Assembly (NCBI RefSeq): GCF_019263805.1
Contig: NZ_CP079195.1
Span: 2,207,501-2,271,500, forward strand
Length of the DNA stretch: 64,000 nucleotides
Source of the DNA: Polaribacter sp. NJDZ03
GTDB lineage: Bacteria; Bacteroidota; Bacteroidia; Flavobacteriales; Flavobacteriaceae
Direction: 5' to 3'
The notes below the pieces were generated by a model that was not told where the DNA came from, made no database searches, and saw only the letters and a list, made by a program, of their open reading frames with translations. The stretch's first letter is position 1. Each line of letters opens with the position of its first letter. The position numbers and the translations under genes were made by a program. Below are positions 20,193 to 30,117 of this stretch, piece by piece.

Positions 20193-21614
20193 TTACTTTT
20201 TCCAAAGTTTTTCCATCTCTTCTAAGGTTTTCCCTTTTGTTTCTGGAATGTATTTCATAATAAATAACATGGCTAAAACACTCATAATACCATATACCCA
20301 ATAAGCGAAACCATGATTAAACAATCCTGTTAAATAAGAATTATCATTCATCATAGGGAATGTTAAAGACACTAAATAGTTAGAAATCCATTGTGCTCCA
20401 ACTGCAATAGCTAAAGCTTTTCCTCTAATTTTATTTGGAAAAATCTCTGCTAATAAAACCCAAGTTACCGGTCCCCAACTCATTGCAAAACTTGCAACAT
20501 ATAACATCATACAAAACAATGCAAAATAGCCTGTTGCACCTAAATAAAATACAAAACCTAAACTTACCATAGCTACTGCCATACCTGCAGCTCCAATAAT
20601 CATTAATGGTTTTCTACCGTATTTGTCTACTGTTTTTACTGCAACAATAGTAAATAAAAAGTTTACAACACCTACAATAATAGTCATTAACAAGGCACTA
20701 TCTGTACCAGATGAAATAGTTTTAAAAATTTCTGGAGCGTAATACAATACTACGTTTATACCCACAAATTGTTGAAAAATAGAAAGTAAAACTCCAATGA
20801 TAATTACTAGCCAACCAAAAGATAAAAGGTTTCCTGATGTTTTTTCATTCATAGAATCTTGTATTTCTGCAAAAACTCTATTACCTTCTTCTTTACCATT
20901 TACTTTAATTAAAACATCTAAAGCTTCTGTTGGTTTGTTTCGTAATACTAAAGATCTTGGTGTGTCTGGAACAAAAAATAAAAGTCCTAAAAATAAGCCC
21001 GCAGGTATTACTTCTGAAGCAAACATCCATCTCCAACCAACTTCATTTAACCAAGCATCAGAACCACCACCTCTAGAAATAAAATAGTTCACAAAATAAA
21101 CTACCATAAAACCTCCAACAATTGCTAATTGATTAAAAGAAACCAATTTACCTCTACTTTTTGCAGGAGCAATTTCTGCGATGTATAACGGAGACAACAT
21201 AGATGCTAAACCTACTCCAATACCTCCAATAATTCTATACACAATAAAAATTGTAGAATATGTATGATCTAATTCTCCTAAAGTTCCAATAAACATTTCT
21301 GGCATTGCAGAACCTAAAGCTGAAATTAAAAATAAAATAGCGGCTAAGATTAACCCTTTTTTTCTTCCTAGTTTTTTACTAACTAACCCTCCAAAGATTC
21401 CACCAATAATGCAACCAATTAATGCACTTGATACTAAAAATCCTTTAAAAGCACTTGCTGCTGTTTCTGATAATCCTTTTGGAATTACAAAAAAACTATC
21501 TAGAGATCCTACAGTTCCTGAAATTACACCGGTATCATAACCAAATAGTAAACCGCCTAAAGTGGCCACTAATGTTAATTTAATAAGATATCCTGAATTA
21601 GTTGATTTCACCAT
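20193..21614 (-). CDS. MFS sugar/H+ symporter, sugar porter family (probable xylose transporter)
   Basis: This 473-residue protein has 12 predicted membrane segments and all sugar porter signatures: LLFGYDTGVISGT in helix 1, GRKKG between helices 2 and 3, IIGGIGVGLASMLSPLYIAE, the VPDTPR loop, QQFVGINVVLYYAPEIF in helix 7, and PETKGKTLEEME at the C-terminus. It resembles XylE and would bring xylose across the inner membrane with a proton. It lies between xylA and tkt in one direction. A terminator-like hairpin between xylA and this gene suggests that it may be partly uncoupled from xylA. Confidence 0.9.
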   Translation of the reverse strand: MVKSTNSGYLIKLTLVATLGGLLFGYDTGVISGTVGSLDSFFVIPKGLSETAASAFKGFLVSSALIGCIIGGIFGGLVSKKLGRKKGLILAAILFLISALGSAMPEMFIGTLGELDHTYSTIFIVYRIIGGIGVGLASMLSPLYIAEIAPAKSRGKLVSFNQLAIVGGFMVVYFVNYFISRGGGSDAWLNEVGWRWMFASEVIPAGLFLGLLFFVPDTPRSLVLRNKPTEALDVLIKVNGKEEGNRVFAEIQDSMNEKTSGNLLSFGWLVIIIGVLLSIFQQFVGINVVLYYAPEIFKTISSGTDSALLMTIIVGVVNFLFTIVAVKTVDKYGRKPLMIIGAAGMAVAMVSLGFVFYLGATGYFALFCMMLYVASFAMSWGPVTWVLLAEIFPNKIRGKALAIAVGAQWISNYLVSLTFPMMNDNSYLTGLFNHGFAYWVYGIMSVLAMLFIMKYIPETKGKTLEEMEKLWKK

Positions 21615-21674
21615 AGTTTTCTAGAAGTTAGTTTTTTTAAAGTCTTTTTTTTTAAAACTGAGTTTTAGTAAAAA

Positions 21675-21702
21675 ACCTTTCATATTGTTAAATATGAAAG
21701 GT
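21675..21702 (-). terminator. Hairpin terminator after xylA
   Basis: ACCTTTCATAT (21675-21685) pairs with ATATGAAAGGT (21692-21702). On the minus strand it is followed by a T run. It lies just past the xylA stop, so xylBA and the transporter-tkt-tal genes may be separately controlled or joined by read-through. Confidence 0.7.
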
Positions 21703-21712
21703 CTCTTTATTC

Positions 21713-23029
21713 TTATATATATTGATTGATAATATTCTCAAACAATTCTTGCTTACCACTTTGTAATGTTAATTCCCCATTTTCATGAGCAATGTTGTAT
21801 AAATCTTTAAGATCTAATTTACCAGCTTCAAAGTCTTTTCCTTTTCCTGCATCAAAAGAATTATATCTTTTTTCTCTTAAAGAGTTGTAAGCAGAAGAAG
21901 TTAAAATTTTGTCTGCAGTTAACAATGCTCTAGCAAATGTATCTGCTCCACCAATATGTGCATGAAAAACATCATCCATATCTGTAGAGTTTCTTCTAAT
22001 TTTTGCATCAAAATTAACTCCACCACCTTGTAAGCCTCCAGCTTCAATTAACACTAACATTGCTTCTGTAGCTTCTTGAATGTTGTTTGGAAATTGATCT
22101 GTATCCCAACCGTTTTGGTAATCTCCTCTGTTTGCATCAATACTTCCTAACATTCCTGCTTTAGCAGCAACTGCCATTTCGTGTTGCATTGTGTGTTGTG
22201 CTAACGTTGCATGGTTTACCTCAATATTCAATTTAAAATCTTGGTCTAAACCATACTCTTTTAAGAATCCAATTGCTGTTGCAGAATCAAAATCATATTG
22301 ATGTTTTGTTGGCTCCATTGGTTTTGGCTCAATAAAGAAAGTTCCTTTAAAACCTTGTGCTCTTGCATAATCTCTTGCTACGGTTAAGAATTGTCCCATG
22401 TGGTCAATTTCACGTCCCATATCTGTGTTTAATAAAGACATGTAACCTTCTCTTCCTCCCCAAAAAACGTAATTTTCTCCGCCTAATTTAATAGTTGCAT
22501 CTAAAGCTAATTTTACTTGCCCACCTGCTCTTGCAAGTACGTTAAAATCTGGATTTGTAGCAGCACCATTCATATAACGTGGATTAGAAAAACAGTTTGC
22601 TGTTCCCCATAATAATTTTACGCCACTTTCTGCTTGCTTACCTTTAATGTAATCTGTAATAGTATCTAATCTTTTTTCTGATTCTGCAAAAGTTCCTGCT
22701 TCTTGCACTAAATCGTAATCATGAAAACAGAAATAATCGAAACCTATTTTATTGATAAATTCAAAAGCAGCATCTGCTTTGTCTTTTGCAGCTTGAATAG
22801 GGTCTGTAGATTGATCCCAAGGAAAGTTTTGTGTTCCTGGTCCAAAAGGGTCTCCTCCTTGCCCACAGAATGTATGCCAATATGCTATTGAAAACTTAAA
22901 CCATTCACTCATTGTTTTTCCTGCAACCATTTGGTTTGGGTTGTAGTATTTAAATGCTAATGGATTGTCTGACTCTTTACCTTCGAATTGAATTTTGTTA
23001 ATTCCTTTAAAATATTCCTTATTCGCCAT
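21713..23029 (-). CDS. xylA: Xylose isomerase
   Basis: A 438-residue class II xylose isomerase that converts D-xylose to D-xylulose in the cytosol. Visible signatures include FCFHDYDLV with the catalytic His, WGGREGY, the metal-binding [15 protein letters not shown] segment, [10 protein letters not shown], and [17 protein letters not shown]. Length and start ([10 protein letters not shown]) match the family. It follows xylB by 97 bp in the same direction, and the substrate-supplying transporter lies downstream. Together with XylB it defines the locus as a xylose pathway. Confidence 0.98.
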   Translation of the reverse strand: MANKEYFKGINKIQFEGKESDNPLAFKYYNPNQMVAGKTMSEWFKFSIAYWHTFCGQGGDPFGPGTQNFPWDQSTDPIQAAKDKADAAFEFINKIGFDYFCFHDYDLVQEAGTFAESEKRLDTITDYIKGKQAESGVKLLWGTANCFSNPRYMNGAATNPDFNVLARAGGQVKLALDATIKLGGENYVFWGGREGYMSLLNTDMGREIDHMGQFLTVARDYARAQGFKGTFFIEPKPMEPTKHQYDFDSATAIGFLKEYGLDQDFKLNIEVNHATLAQHTMQHEMAVAAKAGMLGSIDANRGDYQNGWDTDQFPNNIQEATEAMLVLIEAGGLQGGGVNFDAKIRRNSTDMDDVFHAHIGGADTFARALLTADKILTSSAYNSLREKRYNSFDAGKGKDFEAGKLDLKDLYNIAHENGELTLQSGKQELFENIINQYI

Positions 23030-23126
23030 CTTTAAATGTTATTTAATTGTTTATTCGTGTTATTATGTTATTCGGTTATGTTTGGTAAGCACTACCTTTT
23101 TAGGTAACGCCCAAAATTATATTTTT

Positions 23127-24614
23127 TTATTGATTTTTCAAAACGAGTTCTAATTCTTTTTTCCAATTTTTATAAGCCTCTAAATAAGGCTCTTTATCTT
23201 TAAAAGGCATAAAGGTCATTACATGATCATTGTCCATAATTATTTTTCCAAAAGACTCAAAATCACCTTTGTGTAAATTTGCAGCTCTTGCCGCTCCAAT
23301 AGCTCCGGTTGTATTAAATATTTCTATTTCTTGCTCTATTAAAGTTGCTACCGTATTTGCAAATATATCTGAACGGAATAAATTATCATTTCCTGCTCTA
23401 ATTACGCTTGGCTTAATTCCGTCTGACTTTAAAATCTCCATACCGTACACAAAAGAGAACGCAATACCCTCTAAAGCAGCTCTACACATGTGCCCTTTAT
23501 GATGGTTATTTAAATTCATGTTTACAATACGAGTACCAATTTCTGTGTTATTTAGCATACGCTCTGCTCCATTACCAAAAGGAATTAAACAAACACCATC
23601 TGAACCTACAGGAATTTCTGAGGCCAAATTATTCATCTCTTCGTAAGAATCTACGGCTAAATTATTTAACAACCAACGGTACTGAATTCCTGCACCATTT
23701 ATACACAACAATTTACCAATTCTTGCTGCTGCTCCTTTTTGATAATTTACGTGTGCAAAATTGTTTACTCTAGAGCTTTCTTTTGCAGATAAACTATCGG
23801 TAATAGCATATACCACTCCAGATGTTCCTCCTGTTGCACCAACTTCTCCTGGGTTAAATACATTTAAAGATAGCGCGTTGTTTGGTTGATCTCCTGCTCT
23901 ATAATAAATTGGAGTTCCTGCTGCAAGACCACTTTCTAGTTCTCCTTTTTCATCTACTAAAGACTGAACACCAAATGTATCTACAATATCTGGTACTAAA
24001 GACTTGTCAATTCCATAATGCTCTAAAAGAAAATCTGCAATAGTATCATTCTTAAAGTCCCAAAAAATCCCTTCTGACAACCCTGAAATAGTGGTATTTA
24101 TTTTGTTTGAAAATTTATAAGCAATATAATCTCCTGGCAACATAAATTTATGAACCTGATTATAAATATCTGGCTCATTATCTTTAACCCATTTTAATTT
24201 TGAAGCTGTAAAATTTGCTGGTGAATTTAATAAATGAGAAGCACATTTTTCTTCTCCAATTTCAGAAAAAGCGGTATTACCTGTTTCAACAGCTCTACTA
24301 TCACACCAAATAATACTTTTACGAAGTGGATTTCCTTTTTTATCTACTAAAACCAAACCGTGCATTTGATAAGAAATACCAATACCTTTAATTTGGGTTC
24401 TACTTATATTATATTCTTTTTTTAGCTTGGTAATTGCGTTGCAAATGTGCAGCCACCAATCATTTGGTTTTTGCTCTGCCCAACCATTTTTTTGAGCAAA
24501 CATGCCCATCTCTTCTTTAGGCTCTTGCACAACTCCTAAACTTTTTCCCGTTTCTACTTCTACCAAAGCCGCTTTTATAGAAGAACTCCCAATGTCTAAT
24601 CCTAAATAATACAA
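23127..24614 (-). CDS. xylB: Xylulokinase (FGGY family)
   Basis: A 495-residue FGGY carbohydrate kinase that phosphorylates D-xylulose with ATP. The N-terminal phosphate-1 motif is YYLGLDIGSSSIKAALVEV. The sugar site contains GISYQMHGLVLVDK and IIWCDSRAVE, and the second actin-like domain contains GATGGTSGVVYA and RAALEGIAFSFVYG. It is the first gene of the minus-strand xylose operon, and the motif at 24712-24754 lies about 100 bp ahead of its start. Confidence 0.96.
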   Translation of the reverse strand: MYYLGLDIGSSSIKAALVEVETGKSLGVVQEPKEEMGMFAQKNGWAEQKPNDWWLHICNAITKLKKEYNISRTQIKGIGISYQMHGLVLVDKKGNPLRKSIIWCDSRAVETGNTAFSEIGEEKCASHLLNSPANFTASKLKWVKDNEPDIYNQVHKFMLPGDYIAYKFSNKINTTISGLSEGIFWDFKNDTIADFLLEHYGIDKSLVPDIVDTFGVQSLVDEKGELESGLAAGTPIYYRAGDQPNNALSLNVFNPGEVGATGGTSGVVYAITDSLSAKESSRVNNFAHVNYQKGAAARIGKLLCINGAGIQYRWLLNNLAVDSYEEMNNLASEIPVGSDGVCLIPFGNGAERMLNNTEIGTRIVNMNLNNHHKGHMCRAALEGIAFSFVYGMEILKSDGIKPSVIRAGNDNLFRSDIFANTVATLIEQEIEIFNTTGAIGAARAANLHKGDFESFGKIIMDNDHVMTFMPFKDKEPYLEAYKNWKKELELVLKNQ

Positions 24615-25202
24615 ACCTTCTTGTTTTAAGTTAAAAAAAATGGCCTAACACAGTGTATAAATCCTAAGCCTTTTATCAAGTAATAAAAATACTTTTAAAC
24701 CCCATAAGTAAATAACAAAAAACGTGCATGATGTATTATAGAATATGCAAATTGCCCTATTAATAAAAAGAAAGCTTAGATTACCTCTTACAATAGATAG
24801 GAATTAGTTTAAAAACCCAAAAATACTAAACCAAATATTTACGCAAACTTTAAAACCATAATATTTCAATTTTATATTAATTTTATTTGCAATACGCTCT
24901 TATTTTAATCCTTCCAGTAAAATATTTTTAACTTTTCTGAGAAGGTGGTTTTGAACATGCAGATATGTTACAGAAACTAATTACTTGCTAAAATAAAAAA
25001 AAGATATTTAGAATTCTTCAAATACAAATTCTAAGCGATATCTAAATACTAAAAAATTATGCCTAGACCTAATTTTGGTAATACACAAACTTAAAATTCA
25101 ATAGCAAATCACACTGCTAAAATTTTTGCAGCACTCAATAAAAATAAAAAACTTTTTTTACTGATTTAAAAACCTAAACCATGTACTTTTTTAGCTTATT
25201 AC
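24615..25202. other. Intergenic region upstream of xylB
   Basis: No gene is supported. It holds the candidate operator at 24712-24754 and an imperfect stem at 25002-25043 (AGATATTTAGAATT against AATTCTAAGCGATATCT). It is bounded on the right by the target duplication of the insertion sequence. Otherwise it is AT-rich without visible structure. Confidence 0.5.
24712..24754. promoter_or_regulatory. Conserved upstream motif, candidate operator of the xylan/xylose regulon (copy 2)
   Basis: This is the partner of the motif at 17248-17290, with core GTGCATGATGTATTATAG then TATGCAAATTG. The half-words TGCAT and ATGCA form an inverted pair, as expected for a dimeric regulator. It is placed upstream of xylB. 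Confidence 0.6.
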
Positions 25203-25269
25203 GGATCAACACAAAAAGTTGTGGAGTAAAATAAAAAGGAAGAACTTTGACTTTTAAATTACTTCTATT

Positions 25270-25620
25270 TTGGATACTTCAATTGAGCTTATTAAATTAT
25301 TACTACCAGAAATACTTGTTAACTATTTTAAACTTACCAAACACGAAGTTAAAAATGAAGAACTCCATTTCTATTTCACTGAGTTAAACACAATTCCTGA
25401 AGAATTTAAAACACTTAAATTAAGCTCTAAAGGATTTTTTCCAGAAGCCACTATTCAAGATTTTCCTATTCGAGGTAAAAACGTTTTTCTACATGTTATT
25501 AGAAGGCGTTGGATTGATGATAATTCTAAAAAATTAGTGATAAGAGATTGGCAGTTAGTAGCAAAAGGCACTAGAATTACTAGTGAATTTGCTGCTTTTT
25601 TAAAACAAATCAGTCTGTAA
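25270..25620 (+). CDS. ISL3-family transposase, N-terminal part (ISAon1-type first frame)
   Basis: This 116-residue reading frame from a TTG (MDTSIELIKLLLPEIL) matches the small first ORF of ISAon1-like elements. It contains a KGFFPEATIQDFPIRGKNVF segment and ends in LKQISL. The DNA-binding part of the transposase would lie here. The catalytic part continues in the next frame, overlapping at 25604-25620, so a full transposase needs a +1 shift. I cannot tell from one copy whether that shift is programmed or a mutation. Confidence 0.8.
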   Translation: MDTSIELIKLLLPEILVNYFKLTKHEVKNEELHFYFTELNTIPEEFKTLKLSSKGFFPEATIQDFPIRGKNVFLHVIRRRWIDDNSKKLVIRDWQLVAKGTRITSEFAAFLKQISL

Positions 25621-26596
25621 TAATGCTACAAGTACATCTGTTGTAGCAACCTTTTACGGAGTAAGCCCTAGAAACTTACAGAGACAATACAAAGATTATT
25701 TAAGTGATTTTAAGCAATGGAACCAAAAACCACATGCTGAACAATGGTTGCTTTTTCCTGAAAATACTGGAAGCTATCTTTCCATAGATGAAACAGCATT
25801 TTCTAATGGAGATTTATATACTATCGTGACTAATAAAAATGCGAATGGAAAAAAAGGTGCTTTACTGGCCATGATTAAAGGCACTAAAGCAGAAGATGTT
25901 ATTAGAATCCTTAATAAAATCTCTTTAAAACAACGAAAAAAAGTAAAAGAAGTAACCTTAGACATGGCAGCAAACATGGGGTTAATCGTTAAAAAATCAT
26001 TTCCAAAAGCAGTACTAGTTATAGATCGATTTCATGTGCAAAAATTAGCTTTAGATGCTTTGCAAGAAATTAGAATTAAACATCGTTGGGAAGCAATAGA
26101 TAAAGATAACGACGCCATAGAAAATGCTAGAAACAACTCCTTAAAATATGTTCCTAAACTACTACCAAATGGAGATACTCTAAAACAATTATTAGCTAGA
26201 AGTAGATACCTATTGTATAAATCTAGTAACAAATGGACTAACTCCCAACAAGAAAGAGCTGAAATACTTTTTAAAACTTATCCAGATATAGAAAAGGCAT
26301 ACAATTTATGTCAAAACTTATCCTGGATTTACAATCAAACAAAAGATAAAACCGTTGCCTTAACTAGACTTGCTAAATGGGATGAAAATGTAAGACAAGC
26401 GAAGTTTAAAAGCTTTAATACCATTGCTAGAACAATGTCTATACATTATCAGAATATACTCAACTATTTTGACAATAGAAGTACAAATGCTTCTGCAGAA
26501 TCGTTTAATGCTAAAATAAAAGCATTTAGAGCACAATTTAGAGGTGTTAGAAACATCAAATTTTTCCTTTTTAGACTCTCAAATATTTATGCCTAA
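25604..26596 (+). CDS. ISL3-family transposase, catalytic part (second frame)
   Basis: The frame is open from 25604, reading VATFYGVSPRNLQRQYKDYL, then LSIDETAFSNGDLYTIVTN with the first catalytic Asp. Next come DMAANMG and VIDRFHVQKLALDALQEIR with the second Asp, and near the end STNASAESFNAKIKAFRAQF with the Glu. A separate start at the TTG at 25748 would give only 282 residues and lose the conserved beginning. Expression by frameshift from the first frame is therefore more likely. DDE transposase acting on the ends described for the element. Confidence 0.85.
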   Translation, partial: NKSVCNNATSTSVVATFYGVSPRNLQRQYKDYLSDFKQWNQKPHAEQWLLFPENTGSYLSIDETAFSNGDLYTIVTNKNANGKKGALLAMIKGTKAEDVIRILNKISLKQRKKVKEVTLDMAANMGLIVKKSFPKAVLVIDRFHVQKLALDALQEIRIKHRWEAIDKDNDAIENARNNSLKYVPKLLPNGDTLKQLLARSRYLLYKSSNKWTNSQQERAEILFKTYPDIEKAYNLCQNLSWIYNQTKDKTVALTRLAKWDENVRQAKFKSFNTIARTMSIHYQNILNYFDNRSTNASAESFNAKIKAFRAQFRGVRNIKFFLFRLSNIYA

Positions 26597-26753
26597 TTTC
26601 TAAATCCCACAACTTTTGGACTTGATCCCTTATTACGCTTTTAAAAATAAGAATTTAAACTAAAAAATGAAATTACCCAGGTTAGAGTTGAAAATAAAGA
26701 AACGTACAAACCCAACAACAATGAATCAATACAAAAAACGTGTAAAAAAAGAA

Positions 26754-26783
26754 AACCCTTTTAATCAAATGATTAAAAGGGTT
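26754..26783 (-). terminator. Rho-independent terminator of the tRNA-Gln gene
   Basis: AACCCTTTTAATCA and TGATTAAAAGGGTT form a perfect 14-bp stem with an AA loop. On the minus strand it is followed by TTTTCTTTTTTT. It lies 7 bp past the tRNA 3' end. Confidence 0.88.
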
Positions 26784-26789
26784 TGCAGT

Positions 26790-26860
26790 TGGCCTACAAG
26801 GACTCGAACCTTGAATGTCGGTACCAAAAACCGGTGTGTTACCAATTACACCATAGGCCA
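26790..26860 (-). tRNA. tRNA-Gln (anticodon TTG)
   Basis: The minus strand reads TGGCCTATGG at the 5' end and closes with TAGGCCA, giving a 7-bp acceptor stem. The D arm contains GTGTAATTGGTAACAC, the anticodon loop is TTTTGGT with anticodon TTG, and the T arm is AAGGTTCGAGTCCTTG. No CCA is encoded beyond the discriminator. A terminator follows directly. Confidence 0.97.
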
Positions 26861-27029
26861 ATACTCTAATGCGGGTGCAAATTTAAACCTTTATTTAGAA
26901 CCTGCAAACATTTTTTAATTTTTTTTACATTTAACAAACATTTATGATGAAATTTCTCCTTTTAAAAGTGAGACTCAACTAATTTAATTCATATTTATTA
27001 GTAAATTCGCCACACATTATTAAACAACT

Positions 27030-30000
27030 ATGACATCAGCAAAATTTAAAAAATGGAACATCATCTTAGGATGGGCTACATTTGTAATTGCTTTAATTAC
27101 TTACTACCTTACACTAGAACCAACAGTAAGCGCTTGGGATTGTGGAGAATACATTTCTACATCCGTTAAATTAGAAGTTGGTCATCCGCCAGGAGCACCT
27201 TTATTTCAAATGTTAGGGGCATTTTTTGCCATGTTTACTTCAGATGTTACTCATATTGCTAAAATGGTAAACTTTATGTCTGCACTGGCAAGTGCGTTCA
27301 CTATTTTATTTATGTTTTGGACAATTTCTAATTTAGCACTAAAACTTGCTTTAAAAACAAGTGAAGCTTCCGAAGGAAAATACATTGCAATTTTAGGAAG
27401 TTCAATAGTAGGTGCTTTAGCCTATAATTTTTCAGATAGTTTTTGGTTTAGTGCCGTAGAAGGAGAAGTATACGCAATGTCATCTTTTTTAATGGCTTTA
27501 TTATTCTGGTTAGGTTTAAAGTGGGAAAGCGAACTACACACAGCTAGAGGAAACAAATGGTTAATTCTTATCAGTTTTGTGGTAGGGTTATCTTTTGGGG
27601 TACATATTCTTTCTTTATTAGTTATTCCTGCAATTGTAATGCTGTATTTCTTTAAGACGTATAAAAACATCAACATAAAAACAACTGCAATTGCAACCGT
27701 AATTTCTGTACTTGCTTTAATGTTTGTTTTTAAATTCTTATTTCCGTTTACATTAAAATTCTTTAGTGCTTCTGAGTTATTTTTTATAAATACCATAGGA
27801 ATGCCTTATAACTCTGGAAGTATTATTGCAGCGATTATTTTAGTTGTTTTATTTTACCTAGGGTTAAAATATACTCGTAAGAAAAATAAAATTCATGCAA
27901 ATACACTAGTTCTTTCTGTAATGTTTATTATGATAGGTTTTTCTTCTTGGATGATGTTACCAATTAGAGCAAACGCCAACACTACTATTAACGAGAACAA
28001 CCCTTCTAGTGCACGTGAATTATTAGCATATTACGATCGTGAACAATATGGTGATGCAAATGTTTTTTACGACACTTATTACTCAAACTCTTACGACAGA
28101 GAACAAGATGCTAAGAACCCTTACAAGGATGATAAGCCAAAATATGAGAAATTAAATGGAAAATACGAGATTGTAAATAACTACGAAGGAGTTGTACCAA
28201 ACTGGTCTGACAAACACAAAGGTTTTATACCAAGAATGGTAAACCCTGCTTCAGAAAAAATGTATAAATCTATTGCAGGTATTCCACAAAACAGTAAACG
28301 TAAACCTACATTTGCAGAGAATATGAAGTTTATGATGAGCTATCAGTTTGGCTATATGTACGGACGATATTTTATGTGGAATTTTGTTGGTAGACAAAAC
28401 GATATTCAAGGAAACTTAGATGTTTTTAACGGAAACTGGATTAGCGGAATTAATACAATAGATGAAATGAGATTAGGTTCTCAAAAGAACTTACCTTCTC
28501 AGGTTTTAGAAAATAAAGGAAGAAATAAATACTACTTTTTACCGTTAATCTTAGGTATTATTGGTTTATTATATCAAATTAAATGGGATAAAGAAAATTT
28601 CTTTACACTCCTTTTATTCTTTGCCTTTACAGGGTTTGCTATAATTTTTTACACAAATCCAAAACCTTTTGAACCCAGAGAAAGAGATTATGCGGTTGTA
28701 GGTAGTTTTTACATTTTTGCTATCTGGATTGGCTTTGGTGTACTTGCACTATATGAATATCTAAAGAATTTTGGAAATAAAAAAACAATTGCAATTGCAG
28801 TTTCTTTAGTTTCTCTTTTAGCAGTACCAACTTTAATGGCTTCTCAAAACTGGGATGATCATGATCGTTCTAACAGATATACAACGCACTTAAATGCACA
28901 AGCATATTTAGAAAGTTGTGATGAGAACGCAATTATGTTTACCATTGGAGATAATGATACCTTCCCGCTTTGGTATATGCAAGAAGTAGAAGGCATTAGA
29001 ACAGATGTAAAATTAGTAAACACTTCTTTATTTGCGACTGCTTGGTATATAGACCAAATGAAACGAGCTACTTATAAAGCAGCTCCTATTCCGTCTCAAT
29101 TAGAACATGATCAGTATAAATACGGAACTTTAGATGTTGCCTATTCTATGGATCATCCGCGTTTTAAAGATTCTATTATGACTATTAAAAACTTTATGCG
29201 TTGGATTGCTTCAGATAGTGATGCAACTTATGTAGAAACAGAAAATGGTCAGAAAGAAAAGTATTATCCTACTAATAAAATTAGAATTCCTGTTAACAAA
29301 CAAAAAGTATTAGAAAACGGAATTGTAGCCCAAAAAGATGCTGATAAGATTCTGCCTTACATAGACATAACTATTGATGATAGAGCTTTATTTAAGAATA
29401 GAATTTTAATGTTAGATATTCTTGCCAATAACAATTGGGAAAGACCAATTTACTTTACAGGTGGCGCAAATGCCGCAGAAGAATACCTTTGGTTAAAAGA
29501 TTATTTACAATTAGATGGTTTGGCCTATAAATTAGTACCTATTAAAACTCCGATGGCTAAAAAGAGCCCACTTGATATGGGTAGAATTGACACCGAAAAG
29601 ATGTACACCAATATTCAGAAATGGGATTGGAGAAACATTAACGACGGAAAAATTTATTTAGACGAACAAACCAAAAGAAATTCAATTTCTATGCGTAATA
29701 GCTTATTGCGTTTATCTGAAGCTTTTGAAAAAGAAGGAGATACCGCAAAAGCATTAGAACTCTTAGACTTGTCATTAGATAAAATGCCAATTGAAGACTT
29801 TGATCATTATAGCCTATCTATGGGGTACCCAGAGTCTTATTATAGATTAAGAGACACTAAAAAGGCAAGAGAAACAGCTAGAACATTGATAGACTTATTT
29901 AAAGAAAAATTAATTTGGTTAAGCACATTTTCTACAGAAGATACTCAATTAATTTTTGATGACATAGATACTACGCTTTACATGTACAGAAACATTATTA

Positions 30001-30107
30001 CACAAACAGAAGAAGGCGAAGTTGATAAAGAATATTTAGAGGCATTACAAAATGAATTTATAAATATTGTAAAACTATTTGATCATCTAATTCCGGATGA
30101 AGAATAA
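27030..30107 (+). CDS. DUF2723 multi-spanning membrane protein (glycosyltransferase-like)
   Basis: This 1025-residue protein has an N-terminal block of many membrane helices, then a second membrane block near 515-610 and a large soluble C-terminal part with TPR-like helices. The DUF2723 hallmark near the N-terminus is visible: TLEPTVSAWDCGEYISTSVKLEVGHPPGAPLFQ, read here in pieces as SAWDCGEYI, KLEVGHPPGAP. A later segment, ARERDYAV-like EPRERDYAVVGSF, and IGDNDTFPLWYMQ are also typical. The family is widespread in Bacteroidota and is related to GT-C protein O-mannosyltransferases. Its exact substrate is not settled. It forms an apparent operon with the deacetylase 10 bp downstream. Confidence 0.9.
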   Translation: MTSAKFKKWNIILGWATFVIALITYYLTLEPTVSAWDCGEYISTSVKLEVGHPPGAPLFQMLGAFFAMFTSDVTHIAKMVNFMSALASAFTILFMFWTISNLALKLALKTSEASEGKYIAILGSSIVGALAYNFSDSFWFSAVEGEVYAMSSFLMALLFWLGLKWESELHTARGNKWLILISFVVGLSFGVHILSLLVIPAIVMLYFFKTYKNINIKTTAIATVISVLALMFVFKFLFPFTLKFFSASELFFINTIGMPYNSGSIIAAIILVVLFYLGLKYTRKKNKIHANTLVLSVMFIMIGFSSWMMLPIRANANTTINENNPSSARELLAYYDREQYGDANVFYDTYYSNSYDREQDAKNPYKDDKPKYEKLNGKYEIVNNYEGVVPNWSDKHKGFIPRMVNPASEKMYKSIAGIPQNSKRKPTFAENMKFMMSYQFGYMYGRYFMWNFVGRQNDIQGNLDVFNGNWISGINTIDEMRLGSQKNLPSQVLENKGRNKYYFLPLILGIIGLLYQIKWDKENFFTLLLFFAFTGFAIIFYTNPKPFEPRERDYAVVGSFYIFAIWIGFGVLALYEYLKNFGNKKTIAIAVSLVSLLAVPTLMASQNWDDHDRSNRYTTHLNAQAYLESCDENAIMFTIGDNDTFPLWYMQEVEGIRTDVKLVNTSLFATAWYIDQMKRATYKAAPIPSQLEHDQYKYGTLDVAYSMDHPRFKDSIMTIKNFMRWIASDSDATYVETENGQKEKYYPTNKIRIPVNKQKVLENGIVAQKDADKILPYIDITIDDRALFKNRILMLDILANNNWERPIYFTGGANAAEEYLWLKDYLQLDGLAYKLVPIKTPMAKKSPLDMGRIDTEKMYTNIQKWDWRNINDGKIYLDEQTKRNSISMRNSLLRLSEAFEKEGDTAKALELLDLSLDKMPIEDFDHYSLSMGYPESYYRLRDTKKARETARTLIDLFKEKLIWLSTFSTEDTQLIFDDIDTTLYMYRNIITQTEEGEVDKEYLEALQNEFINIVKLFDHLIPDEE

Positions 30108-30117
30108 CACCTTTTAA

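Larger units (their letters stand above)
25195..26636 (+). mobile_element. ISL3-family insertion sequence with intact ends and 8-bp target duplication
   Basis: The element proper is 25203-26628 (1426 bp). Its ends are imperfect inverted repeats of about 24 bp: GGATCAACACAAAAAGTTGT at the left, and GGATCAAGTCCAAAAGTTGT read inward from the right. Both ends are flanked by the identical 8-mer CTTATTAC (25195-25202 and 26629-26636), which is the target duplication size of the ISL3 family. Two overlapping frames encode the transposase. The undamaged duplication indicates a fairly recent insertion between xylB and the tRNA gene. Confidence 0.93.

Noticed and set aside
2730..24614. Numerous short plus-strand frames opposite the sugar-utilisation genes
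   Set aside because: They lie wholly inside well-supported minus-strand genes and show no recognisable protein features.
26667..26918. 83-residue plus-strand frame containing WPTRTRTLNVGT
   Set aside because: It runs across the tRNA-Gln gene and its terminator in reverse. The peptide is the known false translation of tRNA antisense.
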